The position numbers and the translations under genes are program-made. The notes under the pieces are model-generated. The model was not told the DNA's origin. It worked only from the letters and a program-made list of their open reading frames with translations, and ran no database searches. From DASVUS01 sp036388675 (lineage in GTDB: Bacteria > Armatimonadota > Abditibacteriia > Abditibacteriales > Abditibacteriaceae): 64,000 nucleotides of DNA. Positions 55,553 through 62,504 of this stretch are shown one piece after another (positions within the stretch are counted from its first letter, which is position 1; each line of letters begins with the position of its first letter). The stretch lies in contig DASVRI010000033.1 in NCBI GenBank assembly GCA_036388675.1, positions 248,001 to 312,000 of the forward strand, given 5' to 3'.

Positions 55553-56575
55553 TTGAGTGTGTTTTCCTACATCGCATACGGCCTCGGCGTTTGTTCCGAG
55601 ATAGCTCTGCCCGAATTGACGGCAGCTCAAACCGGGACAGATGTCGTGCTGCGATGTGAGCGTTTAGACTGGAGTGTCTCAAGCGAGCCAAACCCGGAGG
55701 ATTGGGTTTGGCTCAGTCGTAGCAGGGCGCGTTTGTTCTGGCCGGGAGCGGGACAGGTTGAAGTTCGGGATGGCAAAGAGATCGTGGTGGACATAGCGCC
55801 CGGTGCCGAGGAGCGCCTGCTGCGCTTGTTCGTGCTGGGGCCGGTATTCTCGATTCTGCTACAGCAACGCGGTTTATTAGTTCTACATGCCAGTGCAGTC
55901 TCTGTGGGAGGCGGCGCTGTCGCGTTCCTGGGTGCGTCGGGCTGGGGCAAATCGACTACGGCGGCGTCTCTCCATGCGCTGGGACACAGCCTTGTCGCGG
56001 ATGACAATGTGGCCATCGCCCTGCACGACAAAGACAATTCCGGTGCGGAGCGAACCGGCAATAACCGCGCAGTGGTGCTGCCGGCGTTTCCTCAAATCAA
56101 GCTATGGCCCGATTCCGCCCTGGCGCTGCGCGACTCGGTTGATGACCTGCCGCGGCTGCACCCCGAGATGGACAAGCGCGCCTGGCGTGCGGCCAATAAT
56201 TTCGAGTCATCGCCACTGCCACTGCGGCGTATTTACGTGCTGCACGGCAGCTTCGATGACAACGCTGTTGCAGCAAGCTCTCAATCTTTCGAGCCGGGCA
56301 TCACGCTGTTGCGACCGCGCGACGCGTGTATCGAACTCGTGAAACATACCTACTGCACGCCTTTGGTAGGCGGCCCCGGCGGCAATGGAATGGCGACCTC
56401 GCATTTTTCACAGTGCGCCGACCTGGCCCACAAAGTCCCCGTCTGCCGCTTGCGCTCTCGCCACGCGACCGAAGGCTTGGCTGCCCTGCCTCGCCTGGCA
56501 GACCTCATCTTGAACGATCTGAAAAGCGCTCATGAGCAGGCTGCGGATGCGCAGTCCGCTCACCACACCCATTAG
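55553..56575 (+). CDS. HPr kinase-like protein associated with RiPP precursor
   Basis: A 340-aa protein resembling the HPr serine kinase homologues of lasso-peptide clusters (SYIAYGLGVCSEIALPEL start, LVLHASAVSVGGGAVAFLG, Walker A GASGWGKST, then HSLVADDNVAI). In paeninodin-type systems such kinases phosphorylate a Ser of the precursor; whether this one acts on the peptide encoded 50 bp upstream is inference. It lacks the N-terminal domain of true HprK, and no HPr gene is nearby. TTG at 55553 or GTG at 55559 may start it. No GAGTACTC occurs between 54597 and 57211. Confidence 0.85.
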   Translation: MSVFSYIAYGLGVCSEIALPELTAAQTGTDVVLRCERLDWSVSSEPNPEDWVWLSRSRARLFWPGAGQVEVRDGKEIVVDIAPGAEERLLRLFVLGPVFSILLQQRGLLVLHASAVSVGGGAVAFLGASGWGKSTTAASLHALGHSLVADDNVAIALHDKDNSGAERTGNNRAVVLPAFPQIKLWPDSALALRDSVDDLPRLHPEMDKRAWRAANNFESSPLPLRRIYVLHGSFDDNAVAASSQSFEPGITLLRPRDACIELVKHTYCTPLVGGPGGNGMATSHFSQCADLAHKVPVCRLRSRHATEGLAALPRLADLILNDLKSAHEQAADAQSAHHTH

Positions 56576-56667
56576 AGAGAATTCAGCACCTGGCATGTTG
56601 CATGACTCTTGAATAAGTCGCTGGTCGCACTATGCTGGCCACGAAAAGGCGCAAAAAGCAGAAAGGT

Positions 56668-56779
56668 CTGGCAGTTAACGACTTGAAGGCTGCACATGAT
56701 CGCCCCGGAACCCCAAGTGTGAGAGCGGGGCTAAGGCACTACGGAGTTCAGCCCCGCGCTCACGCTTGGGGTTCTGTAG
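56668..56779. repeat. Second copy of the GCAGTTAAC intergenic repeat
   Basis: Resembles 18861-19003: GGCAGTTAACGACTTGAAGG, CGCCCCGGAACCCCAAG, and the hairpin arm GCCCCGCGCTCACGCTTGGG. The right terminal TTAACTGC is missing, where the next repeat begins. Part of the 411-bp gene-free stretch 56576-56986. Confidence 0.75.
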
Positions 56780-56820
56780 ACCTCTTGCATAAGTCTTGGC
56801 GACGGCTGTTTTCCCCAACC
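56778..56820. mobile_element. Partial CCTCTTGCATAAGT-family element
   Basis: 43 bp (AGACCTCTTGCATAAGTCTT and onwards to CCCCAACCGC) nearly identical to the complement of 22763-22805, joined directly to the repeat at 56668. No matching right terminus was found; a diverged half (ACTCTTGAATAAGTC) lies at about 56602. After it, a CAAGCGTGAGGAAGTGGAC-type hairpin region continues to about 56920 without a gene. Confidence 0.65.
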
Positions 56821-56986
56821 GCAAGCGTGAGGAAGTGGACGGCTTCAGCGGTCTTGTTCTCATCACAGCCCGCTCAGCCCAACGTGAAGCGCCAATGCGC
56901 TTCCCTCACGGGCGCCCAACGTTCACGGGCGGCGCACGGTTGGTAGCAACCTGGGTTTACTTTATTGTTGTGGATGCCGTTTGCGT

Positions 56987-57643
56987 TTAGTCCAGCATTT
57001 CACCTAAGTCCTGGCGCGCGGCGTAGCACAGAGCAAGACCCAGTGCGTCGGCCACGTCGGGCGGATTCGGAGCCGTGGCCAGCTTGAGGCGAGTACGCAC
57101 GGCCTGCTGCATCGCCGATTTGGTGGCGTGACCGTTGCCGGCTACCACTTGCTTGACCTCGTTGGGCGTGAAGGAGTGAACCGCTGCCCCGGATTGTTGC
57201 GCCGCCAGCACGAGTACTCCACGCGCCTGCGCCAACAGCAGTGCGCTACGCGGATGGGCATAAGTCGAAAACAACTCCTCCACCACCACGACATCGGGCT
57301 TGTATTCGCGCAGCACATCCGCCAAGGCATCGTGCAGCGTTTGCAGTCGTAACGGCAGTGAGTCGGCGGCTTTGGCTTTGAGCACGCCGCCTTCGAGCAA
57401 GCGCAAGGCGGACGTGGTGGCACAACGCACAGGGCCGCGAGAGCTTTGCGCTCTGTCGGACGGCTTCGCCACTTCGATGACGCCGTAGCCTGTCGTATGA
57501 AGTCCGGGATCGACGCCGAGAATGCAGCGCGCGAAGGCAGCGCCGTGCAAACGCTGCACGCGGCGCAGCGCTGAACCCGAAGCGTGCAGCGCACGCCCAC
57601 GAGGCCGGCTGCCGGGAGTCGGGAACGCCTGTGTTTTCAGCAT
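56987..57643 (-). CDS. ruvC: Holliday junction endonuclease RuvC with N-terminal extension
   Basis: A 218-aa protein resolving recombination crossovers with RuvAB. Catalytic residues are visible: Asp in CILGVDPGLHTTGYGV, Glu in VVVVEELFSTYAHP, and the late acidic pair in PPDVADALGLALCY, with GNGHATKSAM between. Typical RuvC is about 160-180 aa; here about 40 Arg/Ala-rich residues precede the first strand and about 20 residues are inserted after VIEVAK. The ATG at 57643 has no clear ribosome site and the true start may be further in. It lies upstream of nothing it is known to work with. Confidence 0.92.
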   Translation of the reverse strand: MLKTQAFPTPGSRPRGRALHASGSALRRVQRLHGAAFARCILGVDPGLHTTGYGVIEVAKPSDRAQSSRGPVRCATTSALRLLEGGVLKAKAADSLPLRLQTLHDALADVLREYKPDVVVVEELFSTYAHPRSALLLAQARGVLVLAAQQSGAAVHSFTPNEVKQVVAGNGHATKSAMQQAVRTRLKLATAPNPPDVADALGLALCYAARQDLGEMLD

Positions 57644-57676
57644 CGCAGGGCTTTGAGTACTCGCTTCAACAGCAAG

Positions 57677-59308
57677 TTACTCTTCATCGGGCCTTTCGCC
57701 GATTTTCAGCTTCAGCGTTTTGGTGACTGTGCTGTTGCGCAGTATCTCCAGGGTCACAGTTTCGCCAACTTTTTTATTTCTGATGAGGCGCGGCACTTCT
57801 TTAAAGGATTTGATGGTGGTGCCGTTGATGCGGCGCACGACATCACCTTCCTGTAGACCGGCACGCGACGCCGGCGAGTTTTTCGTCACCGTTTTTATCA
57901 ATCCTCCAAGCTTATCCTTCAAACCGAAACTGGCCTTAAGTTCATCGGTCACAGGCCCCACATCAACGCCCATATACGGATGGCGCACACGGCCCTGCGC
58001 AATGAGCTGATCGGCAATTGATTTGGCCTTGTTGATCGGAATCGAGAAGCCCAGGCCGGTGGCAAAAGGAATAATTGCCGTGTTGATGCCGATAACTTCG
58101 CCGCGCAGGTTGCATAGTGGGCCGCCGCTGTTGCCGGGGTTGATGGCGGCATCGGTTTGAATCATGTCGGTCAGTTCGATCATGTTGCCGTCGCGGCCCG
58201 GCCCGGCCAGCCTGCGCCCGATAGCGGATAGAACGCCGACAGTCACGGTATTCGCCTGAGCATAGGGGTTGCCGATTGCAATCACCCAATCGCCGACAGC
58301 CAGATCCCTGGTGCTTTTCAAGGTCGCCAGGCGCGCCTGCGGCAACTTCTTGTTGGAAATCTCAACCACGGCGATGTCGGTCTGACGATCGCTGCCGATA
58401 ATCTTGCCGGTGTATTTCTTGCCGTCGCGCGTCGTGACCTGGATGCGCTTGGCGCCTGCCACTACGTGCGCGTTAGTCAGCATCACCGGGCCACGGCTCG
58501 AACGAATAATGACGCCTGTGCCCTTGCCCTGCGTCGGCTGGTCGCCCATGCCGGGGCTCGGCAGAAAGTCGGGATCCTTGCTCGTGCCGAACTGTGTATC
58601 GACGTTCATAACCGCGGGGCCAACAATTTGAACCGCGCGCACAATGTCATTGCTGCCGGTGGCACCCGAAAGGGGCTGAGTACTCGTGAAAGCAATTGGG
58701 TCGCCCCCTGCATTGCCACTGCGCCGCGCGCCAAGCGTCATGCCCAGCGCGACGAGCACACAGGCCAGCACACCTCCCAGCAACATCGATAACACCGGGC
58801 TAAGTGTCACCGTCCGCGTATGCAGCGCCGCCACAGGGGGCTGTGCTGCGCCAAGAGTCCCTTCAACAGCCGATTGCCCAGGCGCCTCAAACGACGGCCC
58901 ACTGCTTTGAGTAGCAGGTGGCACGGCTTCGGGCGACGCTGTGAGAAATGCCGCGTTCGCCGGCGGAGTGACACGCACCGCTTGAAACGTCACCGGAGGT
59001 GGCGCAGCGGCAACAAATGGAGCCGCAGGAAATGGAGCCGCAGGCACTTCCACCGGCGCCGCGTTCAGACTCGACTCGTCAATCCCTGCGGCGCTCGACT
59101 GCGACGCCACACTCTGAGCCCGGTCGGCACTCGGTGCGGTCGCCGTGGGTACGTTGGTAGAAGACACAGAAGAAGCCGGGGCGACGGTGCCGTCACTCGA
59201 GGAATCCTCGCGACAGGGAGGATTGTCGTCCTCGTGCAGCAAGGAGACAGGTTGGTTGCCGGGTTGCGGCTCAGTTTCCGATTGGGGGTTGGGTACGCGC
59301 TCGTCCAT
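57677..59308 (-). CDS. HtrA/DegP-type serine protease with PDZ domain
   Basis: A 543-aa envelope protease/chaperone. Residues 1-190 are a Pro/Ala-rich cytoplasmic tail ending in one membrane helix (LSPVLSMLLGGVLACVLVAL). The trypsin-like domain has the triad His in LTNAHVVAGA, Asp in QTDIAVVEI and Ser in NPGNSGGPLCN. One PDZ domain follows (GLIKTVTKNSPASRAGLQ, GDVVRRINGTTI). Quality control of periplasmic proteins is the usual role. The ATG at 59308 is the start; a promoter with TATACT lies seven bases upstream, so the message is probably leaderless. Confidence 0.94.
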   Translation of the reverse strand: MDERVPNPQSETEPQPGNQPVSLLHEDDNPPCREDSSSDGTVAPASSVSSTNVPTATAPSADRAQSVASQSSAAGIDESSLNAAPVEVPAAPFPAAPFVAAAPPPVTFQAVRVTPPANAAFLTASPEAVPPATQSSGPSFEAPGQSAVEGTLGAAQPPVAALHTRTVTLSPVLSMLLGGVLACVLVALGMTLGARRSGNAGGDPIAFTSTQPLSGATGSNDIVRAVQIVGPAVMNVDTQFGTSKDPDFLPSPGMGDQPTQGKGTGVIIRSSRGPVMLTNAHVVAGAKRIQVTTRDGKKYTGKIIGSDRQTDIAVVEISNKKLPQARLATLKSTRDLAVGDWVIAIGNPYAQANTVTVGVLSAIGRRLAGPGRDGNMIELTDMIQTDAAINPGNSGGPLCNLRGEVIGINTAIIPFATGLGFSIPINKAKSIADQLIAQGRVRHPYMGVDVGPVTDELKASFGLKDKLGGLIKTVTKNSPASRAGLQEGDVVRRINGTTIKSFKEVPRLIRNKKVGETVTLEILRNSTVTKTLKLKIGERPDEE

Positions 59309-59315
59309 GCATGGC

Positions 59316-59344
59316 AGTATAATCGGCGGGTTTGGATACCACAA
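59316..59344 (-). promoter_or_regulatory. Promoter of the HtrA-type gene
   Basis: On the minus strand TTGTGG (59339-59344) and TATACT (59316-59321) are separated by 17 bp. The -10 box ends 7 nt before the ATG at 59308, so transcription would begin at or next to the start codon. Confidence 0.6.
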
Positions 59345-59467
59345 ACCGCCACGGACGTGACAATGGCGGTGAAGGAGCATAAGATTGTTGCTTTTGGAGG
59401 CGTCAGGACGCCGCAGCGTTGCCCTTGCGAGCGTGCTTAACTGCGGCAAAGAGCACAAAGGGCGTGT

Positions 59468-59473
59468 TATACT
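59468..59473 (+). promoter_or_regulatory. Putative -10 element of accB
   Basis: TATACT nine bases before the accB ATG with no ribosome site in between, again implying a leaderless transcript. No good -35 is seen. Confidence 0.4.
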
Positions 59474-59482
59474 GCGCGTGCA

Positions 59483-59998
59483 ATGCAATTCTCACTTCAA
59501 GCTGTGCGCGATGTGGCGCGCCTGCTGCGCGAGACGGAACTTTCTGAAATCACCGTTGAAGATGTTGATGCAGAAACAGGAGAACCGTTTCGCGTGGCGT
59601 TGAAACGAAGCACGCAGGCTCCGGCACTGGCTGCGTCATCGCAGCAGCGCACCATTCGCGCGACGAGTACTCAGGACCCGGCGGCAACCGCTCGCCTTGA
59701 TGGTGACGCCGGCACCAGCCAGCCTCCAGCGACTGCGGCAATCGCAGAAGAGCCGAGTCCGACCGCTGTGGCTGTTACGTCCACGGCGGTCGGGTTGTTC
59801 CGCCAGGCTTCACCGCCGCTTCAGGTCGGCGACACGGTGCAGCAGGCGCAGGTTGTGGCCATCGTGGAATCGTTGAAGATTCCAAACGAAATCACAGCAC
59901 CGTTATCCGGGCGCGTGGAGAACATACTGGTGGAAGACGGCCAGGGCATCGAATACGGCCAAACGTTGCTGACGATCATGCCCGACGCCAGTGCATAA
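59483..59998 (+). CDS. accB: Biotin carboxyl carrier protein of acetyl-CoA carboxylase
   Basis: A 171-aa subunit that carries biotin between the carboxylase and transferase halves of acetyl-CoA carboxylase (fatty acid synthesis). The N-terminal part (residues 1-45) precedes an Ala/Thr/Pro linker, then the biotinyl domain with the biotin Lys in VESLKIPNEI, GRVENILVEDGQ and YGQTLLTI. The accC gene follows after one pilin-like gene. A GAGTACTC octamer lies in the linker. Confidence 0.93.
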   Translation: MQFSLQAVRDVARLLRETELSEITVEDVDAETGEPFRVALKRSTQAPALAASSQQRTIRATSTQDPAATARLDGDAGTSQPPATAAIAEEPSPTAVAVTSTAVGLFRQASPPLQVGDTVQQAQVVAIVESLKIPNEITAPLSGRVENILVEDGQGIEYGQTLLTIMPDASA

Positions 59999-60035
59999 AA
60001 CACTCTGGGAAGACAAGCCGGAAAGGAGCATCGCC

Positions 60036-60569
60036 ATGAAACTTACCAAACAGCAGTTAGCATCCGCTGGGCAATACAGCGGCCAGTCGCTCATCGGTAT
60101 GTTAGTTGTAATTGCCATTATCATGGTTCTGGCTGTGGCGATGCTGGGGCCACGCATGGGCAGCGACGGCGTGAAGCGCCCCGGGGTTTACAAGCAAAGC
60201 ATGAACCGGGCCGAAGATGTGGGAATGAACTCCAACATCTCACAGATTCAGCAGGTCATCACGATGTATCGCAACGACAATGACGGCAAGCCGCCAGCTT
60301 CGCTGGAAGAACTGCGCCGCTACGCCAAAGATTACCCCGCCGAAATGTGGGTTGACCCGCTGACCAAGCAACCGCTGATCTACGACCCGGCAACCGGCAC
60401 GATTTCAGCGCCACCGCGCCCCGCCGAACTCTCACCGGAAACGCCGGCCAACGCACCACGCAATTCGCCCTTAGTGCCCGGCGCTCCTGCACCTGGCGCT
60501 CCGGGTGGCATCAACATACCCAACATGCAGCCGCAGACTCCAGCGGATGACGCATCCGCTCCCGAATGA
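60036..60569 (+). CDS. Pseudopilin-like protein inside the acc operon
   Basis: A 177-aa protein with a pilin-like N-terminal helix (GQSLIGMLVVIAIIMVLAVAML) whose +5 residue is Gly instead of Glu, then a GspG-like body (QQVITMYRNDNDGKPPASLEEL, MWVDPLTKQPLIYDPATG) and a Pro-rich tail of about 50 residues. AAAGGAG precedes the ATG at 60036. Located between accB and accC with 37 and 6 bp gaps, so cotranscribed. A link to fatty acid synthesis is not known. Confidence 0.82.
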   Translation: MKLTKQQLASAGQYSGQSLIGMLVVIAIIMVLAVAMLGPRMGSDGVKRPGVYKQSMNRAEDVGMNSNISQIQQVITMYRNDNDGKPPASLEELRRYAKDYPAEMWVDPLTKQPLIYDPATGTISAPPRPAELSPETPANAPRNSPLVPGAPAPGAPGGINIPNMQPQTPADDASAPE

Positions 60570-60575
60570 TCCTCT

Positions 60576-61925
60576 ATGTTTTCTAAAGTTCTCATCGCCA
60601 ATCGTGGCGAGATCGCTGTTCGCATCATTCGCGCCTGTCACGAGATGGGCATCAAAACCGTTGCCGTGTACTCGCAGGCCGATGCCGAATCGCTGCATGT
60701 TCTTCTAGCCGATGAAGCCGTCTGCATCGGACCTGGCCCGGCCAAGGAATCGTATCTCAACATCGCCAACATCGTGTCGGCGGCAGCCATAACCGGCGCG
60801 GAAGCGATTCATCCCGGCTACGGTTTTCTGGCCGAGAATTCTTCGTTCGCCGAAGTGTGCGAGCAGGTCAAGATCAAGTTCATCGGCCCGCCGCCTTCGG
60901 TTATCGACGCGATGGGCAACAAGGCCAGTGCGCGCGATATGATGCGTGCGGCCAACGTGCCCATCATTCCCGGCACAAGCGCCATACGCGATGAACGCGA
61001 AGCGCAGGACGCCGCTAAAGAGATTGGTTATCCGCTCATCATCAAAGCGAGCGCCGGCGGCGGCGGCAAAGGAATGCGCGTTGTGCAGAACGAAGACGAA
61101 CTGCTCAGCGCCCTGTCCACAGCTAAAGCCGAAGCCGAAGCTGCCTTTGGAGACGCCGAGGTTTACATTGAGAAATACCTGACGGAGCCGCGTCACGTCG
61201 AGGTGCAAATCCTGGCCGATGAGCACGGCGAAGTCATACATCTGGGTGAGCGCGATTGCAGCGTGCAAACCGCGCGTCACCAGAAGATGCTGGAAGAATC
61301 GCCCTGCATTTTCATTCCGGAGAAAACGCGCAAAGCCCTGGGCGAAGCGGCTGTGCGCGGCGCTAAGGCAGTCGGTTATCAGAACGCGGGCACCATCGAG
61401 TTTCTCGTCGCCTCAACCGGCGAGTTCTACTTCATGGAGATGAACACGCGCATTCAGGTGGAGCATCCCGTCACGGAACTGGTGAGCGGCGTTGACCTCA
61501 TCAAAGAACAGTTGCGCATTGCCTTCGGCGAGAGACTGGGCATGAAGCAAAAAGATGTTCATCTGACGGGACACGCCATTGAAGTGCGACTCACCGCTGA
61601 AGACCCGGAGCGCAATTTCGCACCCAGTTCAGGCAAGATCATATTTTTCGATCCGCCGGGTGGTTTTGGCGTGCGCGTCGATTCGCACGTGCGCGCCGGC
61701 TACACCGTGCCGCCCTACTACGATTCGCTGCTGGCAAAAATTTTGGTTTATGCCCCCACGCGCGACGAAGCCATTGCACGTATGGAGCGCGCTTTGCAGG
61801 AAACGCGATTGGAAGGTGTGGCGACAACGCAGCCTTTCCACTTGAAGATTCTGCGCAATGCGTATTTTCGTCGCGGCGAAATCGCCACCGATTTCTTGCA
61901 GCGACGCATGACCAACGGCAAATAA
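60576..61925 (+). CDS. accC: Biotin carboxylase subunit of acetyl-CoA carboxylase
   Basis: A 449-aa ATP-grasp enzyme that carboxylates biotin on AccB. Motifs: KVLIANRGEIAVRIIRA, GPGPAKESYLN, AIHPGYGFLAEN, the ATP loop IIKASAGGGGKGMRVV, GERDCSVQTARHQKMLEE and EMNTRIQVEHPVTEL. All catalytic residues are present. Starts 6 bp after the pilin-like stop. No GAGTACTC occurs inside. Confidence 0.97.
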   Translation: MFSKVLIANRGEIAVRIIRACHEMGIKTVAVYSQADAESLHVLLADEAVCIGPGPAKESYLNIANIVSAAAITGAEAIHPGYGFLAENSSFAEVCEQVKIKFIGPPPSVIDAMGNKASARDMMRAANVPIIPGTSAIRDEREAQDAAKEIGYPLIIKASAGGGGKGMRVVQNEDELLSALSTAKAEAEAAFGDAEVYIEKYLTEPRHVEVQILADEHGEVIHLGERDCSVQTARHQKMLEESPCIFIPEKTRKALGEAAVRGAKAVGYQNAGTIEFLVASTGEFYFMEMNTRIQVEHPVTELVSGVDLIKEQLRIAFGERLGMKQKDVHLTGHAIEVRLTAEDPERNFAPSSGKIIFFDPPGGFGVRVDSHVRAGYTVPPYYDSLLAKILVYAPTRDEAIARMERALQETRLEGVATTQPFHLKILRNAYFRRGEIATDFLQRRMTNGK

Positions 61926-61960
61926 CAATTATCGAGTACTCGCTGTACTCAGAAAGACGT

Positions 61961-62389
61961 ATGGGCGTTATGGGCAAACGACGTAGTGGACGCGAACTCG
62001 CATTTCGCCTGCTGTTTCAATGCGATGTCGGCGGGCAACCGCTGGACGAAGTAATCGAAGTCGGTCGCCAGGAAAGTGACGCCACCGAAGATGTATGGCA
62101 GTTCGCCGAAGAGTTGGCGCGCGGCGCCTGGAGCGCGCACGCCGAACTCGACGGCTATATCACACGCTATGCCGCCGGTTGGACGCTGGAGCGCATGGCC
62201 AACGCCGACCGCAACCTGCTGCGCCTCGCGCTGTATGAAATTCTGCACCGCGACGACATTCCACAAAGCGTCAGCATCAACGAAGCCGTCGAACTGGCCA
62301 AGCGCTACTCGACGCAGGAATCGGCCAAGTTCATCAACGGCATTCTCGGCTCGTTTGCACGCGAAAAAACCAAAGGCCAGGCTGAGTAA
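61961..62389 (+). CDS. nusB: Transcription antitermination factor NusB
   Basis: A 142-aa RNA-binding protein that with NusE controls rRNA antitermination. The pattern GRELAFRLLFQCDVGGQPLD, then WTLERMANADRNLLRLALYEIL, PQSVSINEAVELAKRYSTQES and AKFINGILGSFAR is that of NusB. A GAGTACTC lies between accC and nusB (61934-61941). ATG at 61970 is an alternative start. Confidence 0.95.
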   Translation: MGVMGKRRSGRELAFRLLFQCDVGGQPLDEVIEVGRQESDATEDVWQFAEELARGAWSAHAELDGYITRYAAGWTLERMANADRNLLRLALYEILHRDDIPQSVSINEAVELAKRYSTQESAKFINGILGSFAREKTKGQAE

Positions 62390-62402
62390 TGACAGTTCCC
62401 TA

Positions 62403-62448
62403 AGACCAAAGAGCGCCATCAGTTTGTTCCGATGGCGCTCTTTGGTCT
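62403..62448. terminator. Bidirectional terminator between nusB and GH51 gene
   Basis: A perfect 18-bp stem (62403-62420 and 62431-62448; arm AGACCAAAGAGCGCCATC) with a 10-nt loop, 13 bp past the nusB stop and 57 bp past the stop of the convergent arabinofuranosidase gene. Confidence 0.8.
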
Positions 62449-62504
62449 GCTAAAGGTAAGGCAGCGCGCCACACCTTGCGCAGCAACCTGTGTTTGATGT
62501 GCTT

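Noticed and set aside
56576..56986. Small open frames in the gap between the HPr-kinase-like gene and ruvC
   Set aside because: They are built from repeat sequences, have no ribosome sites and no protein pattern.
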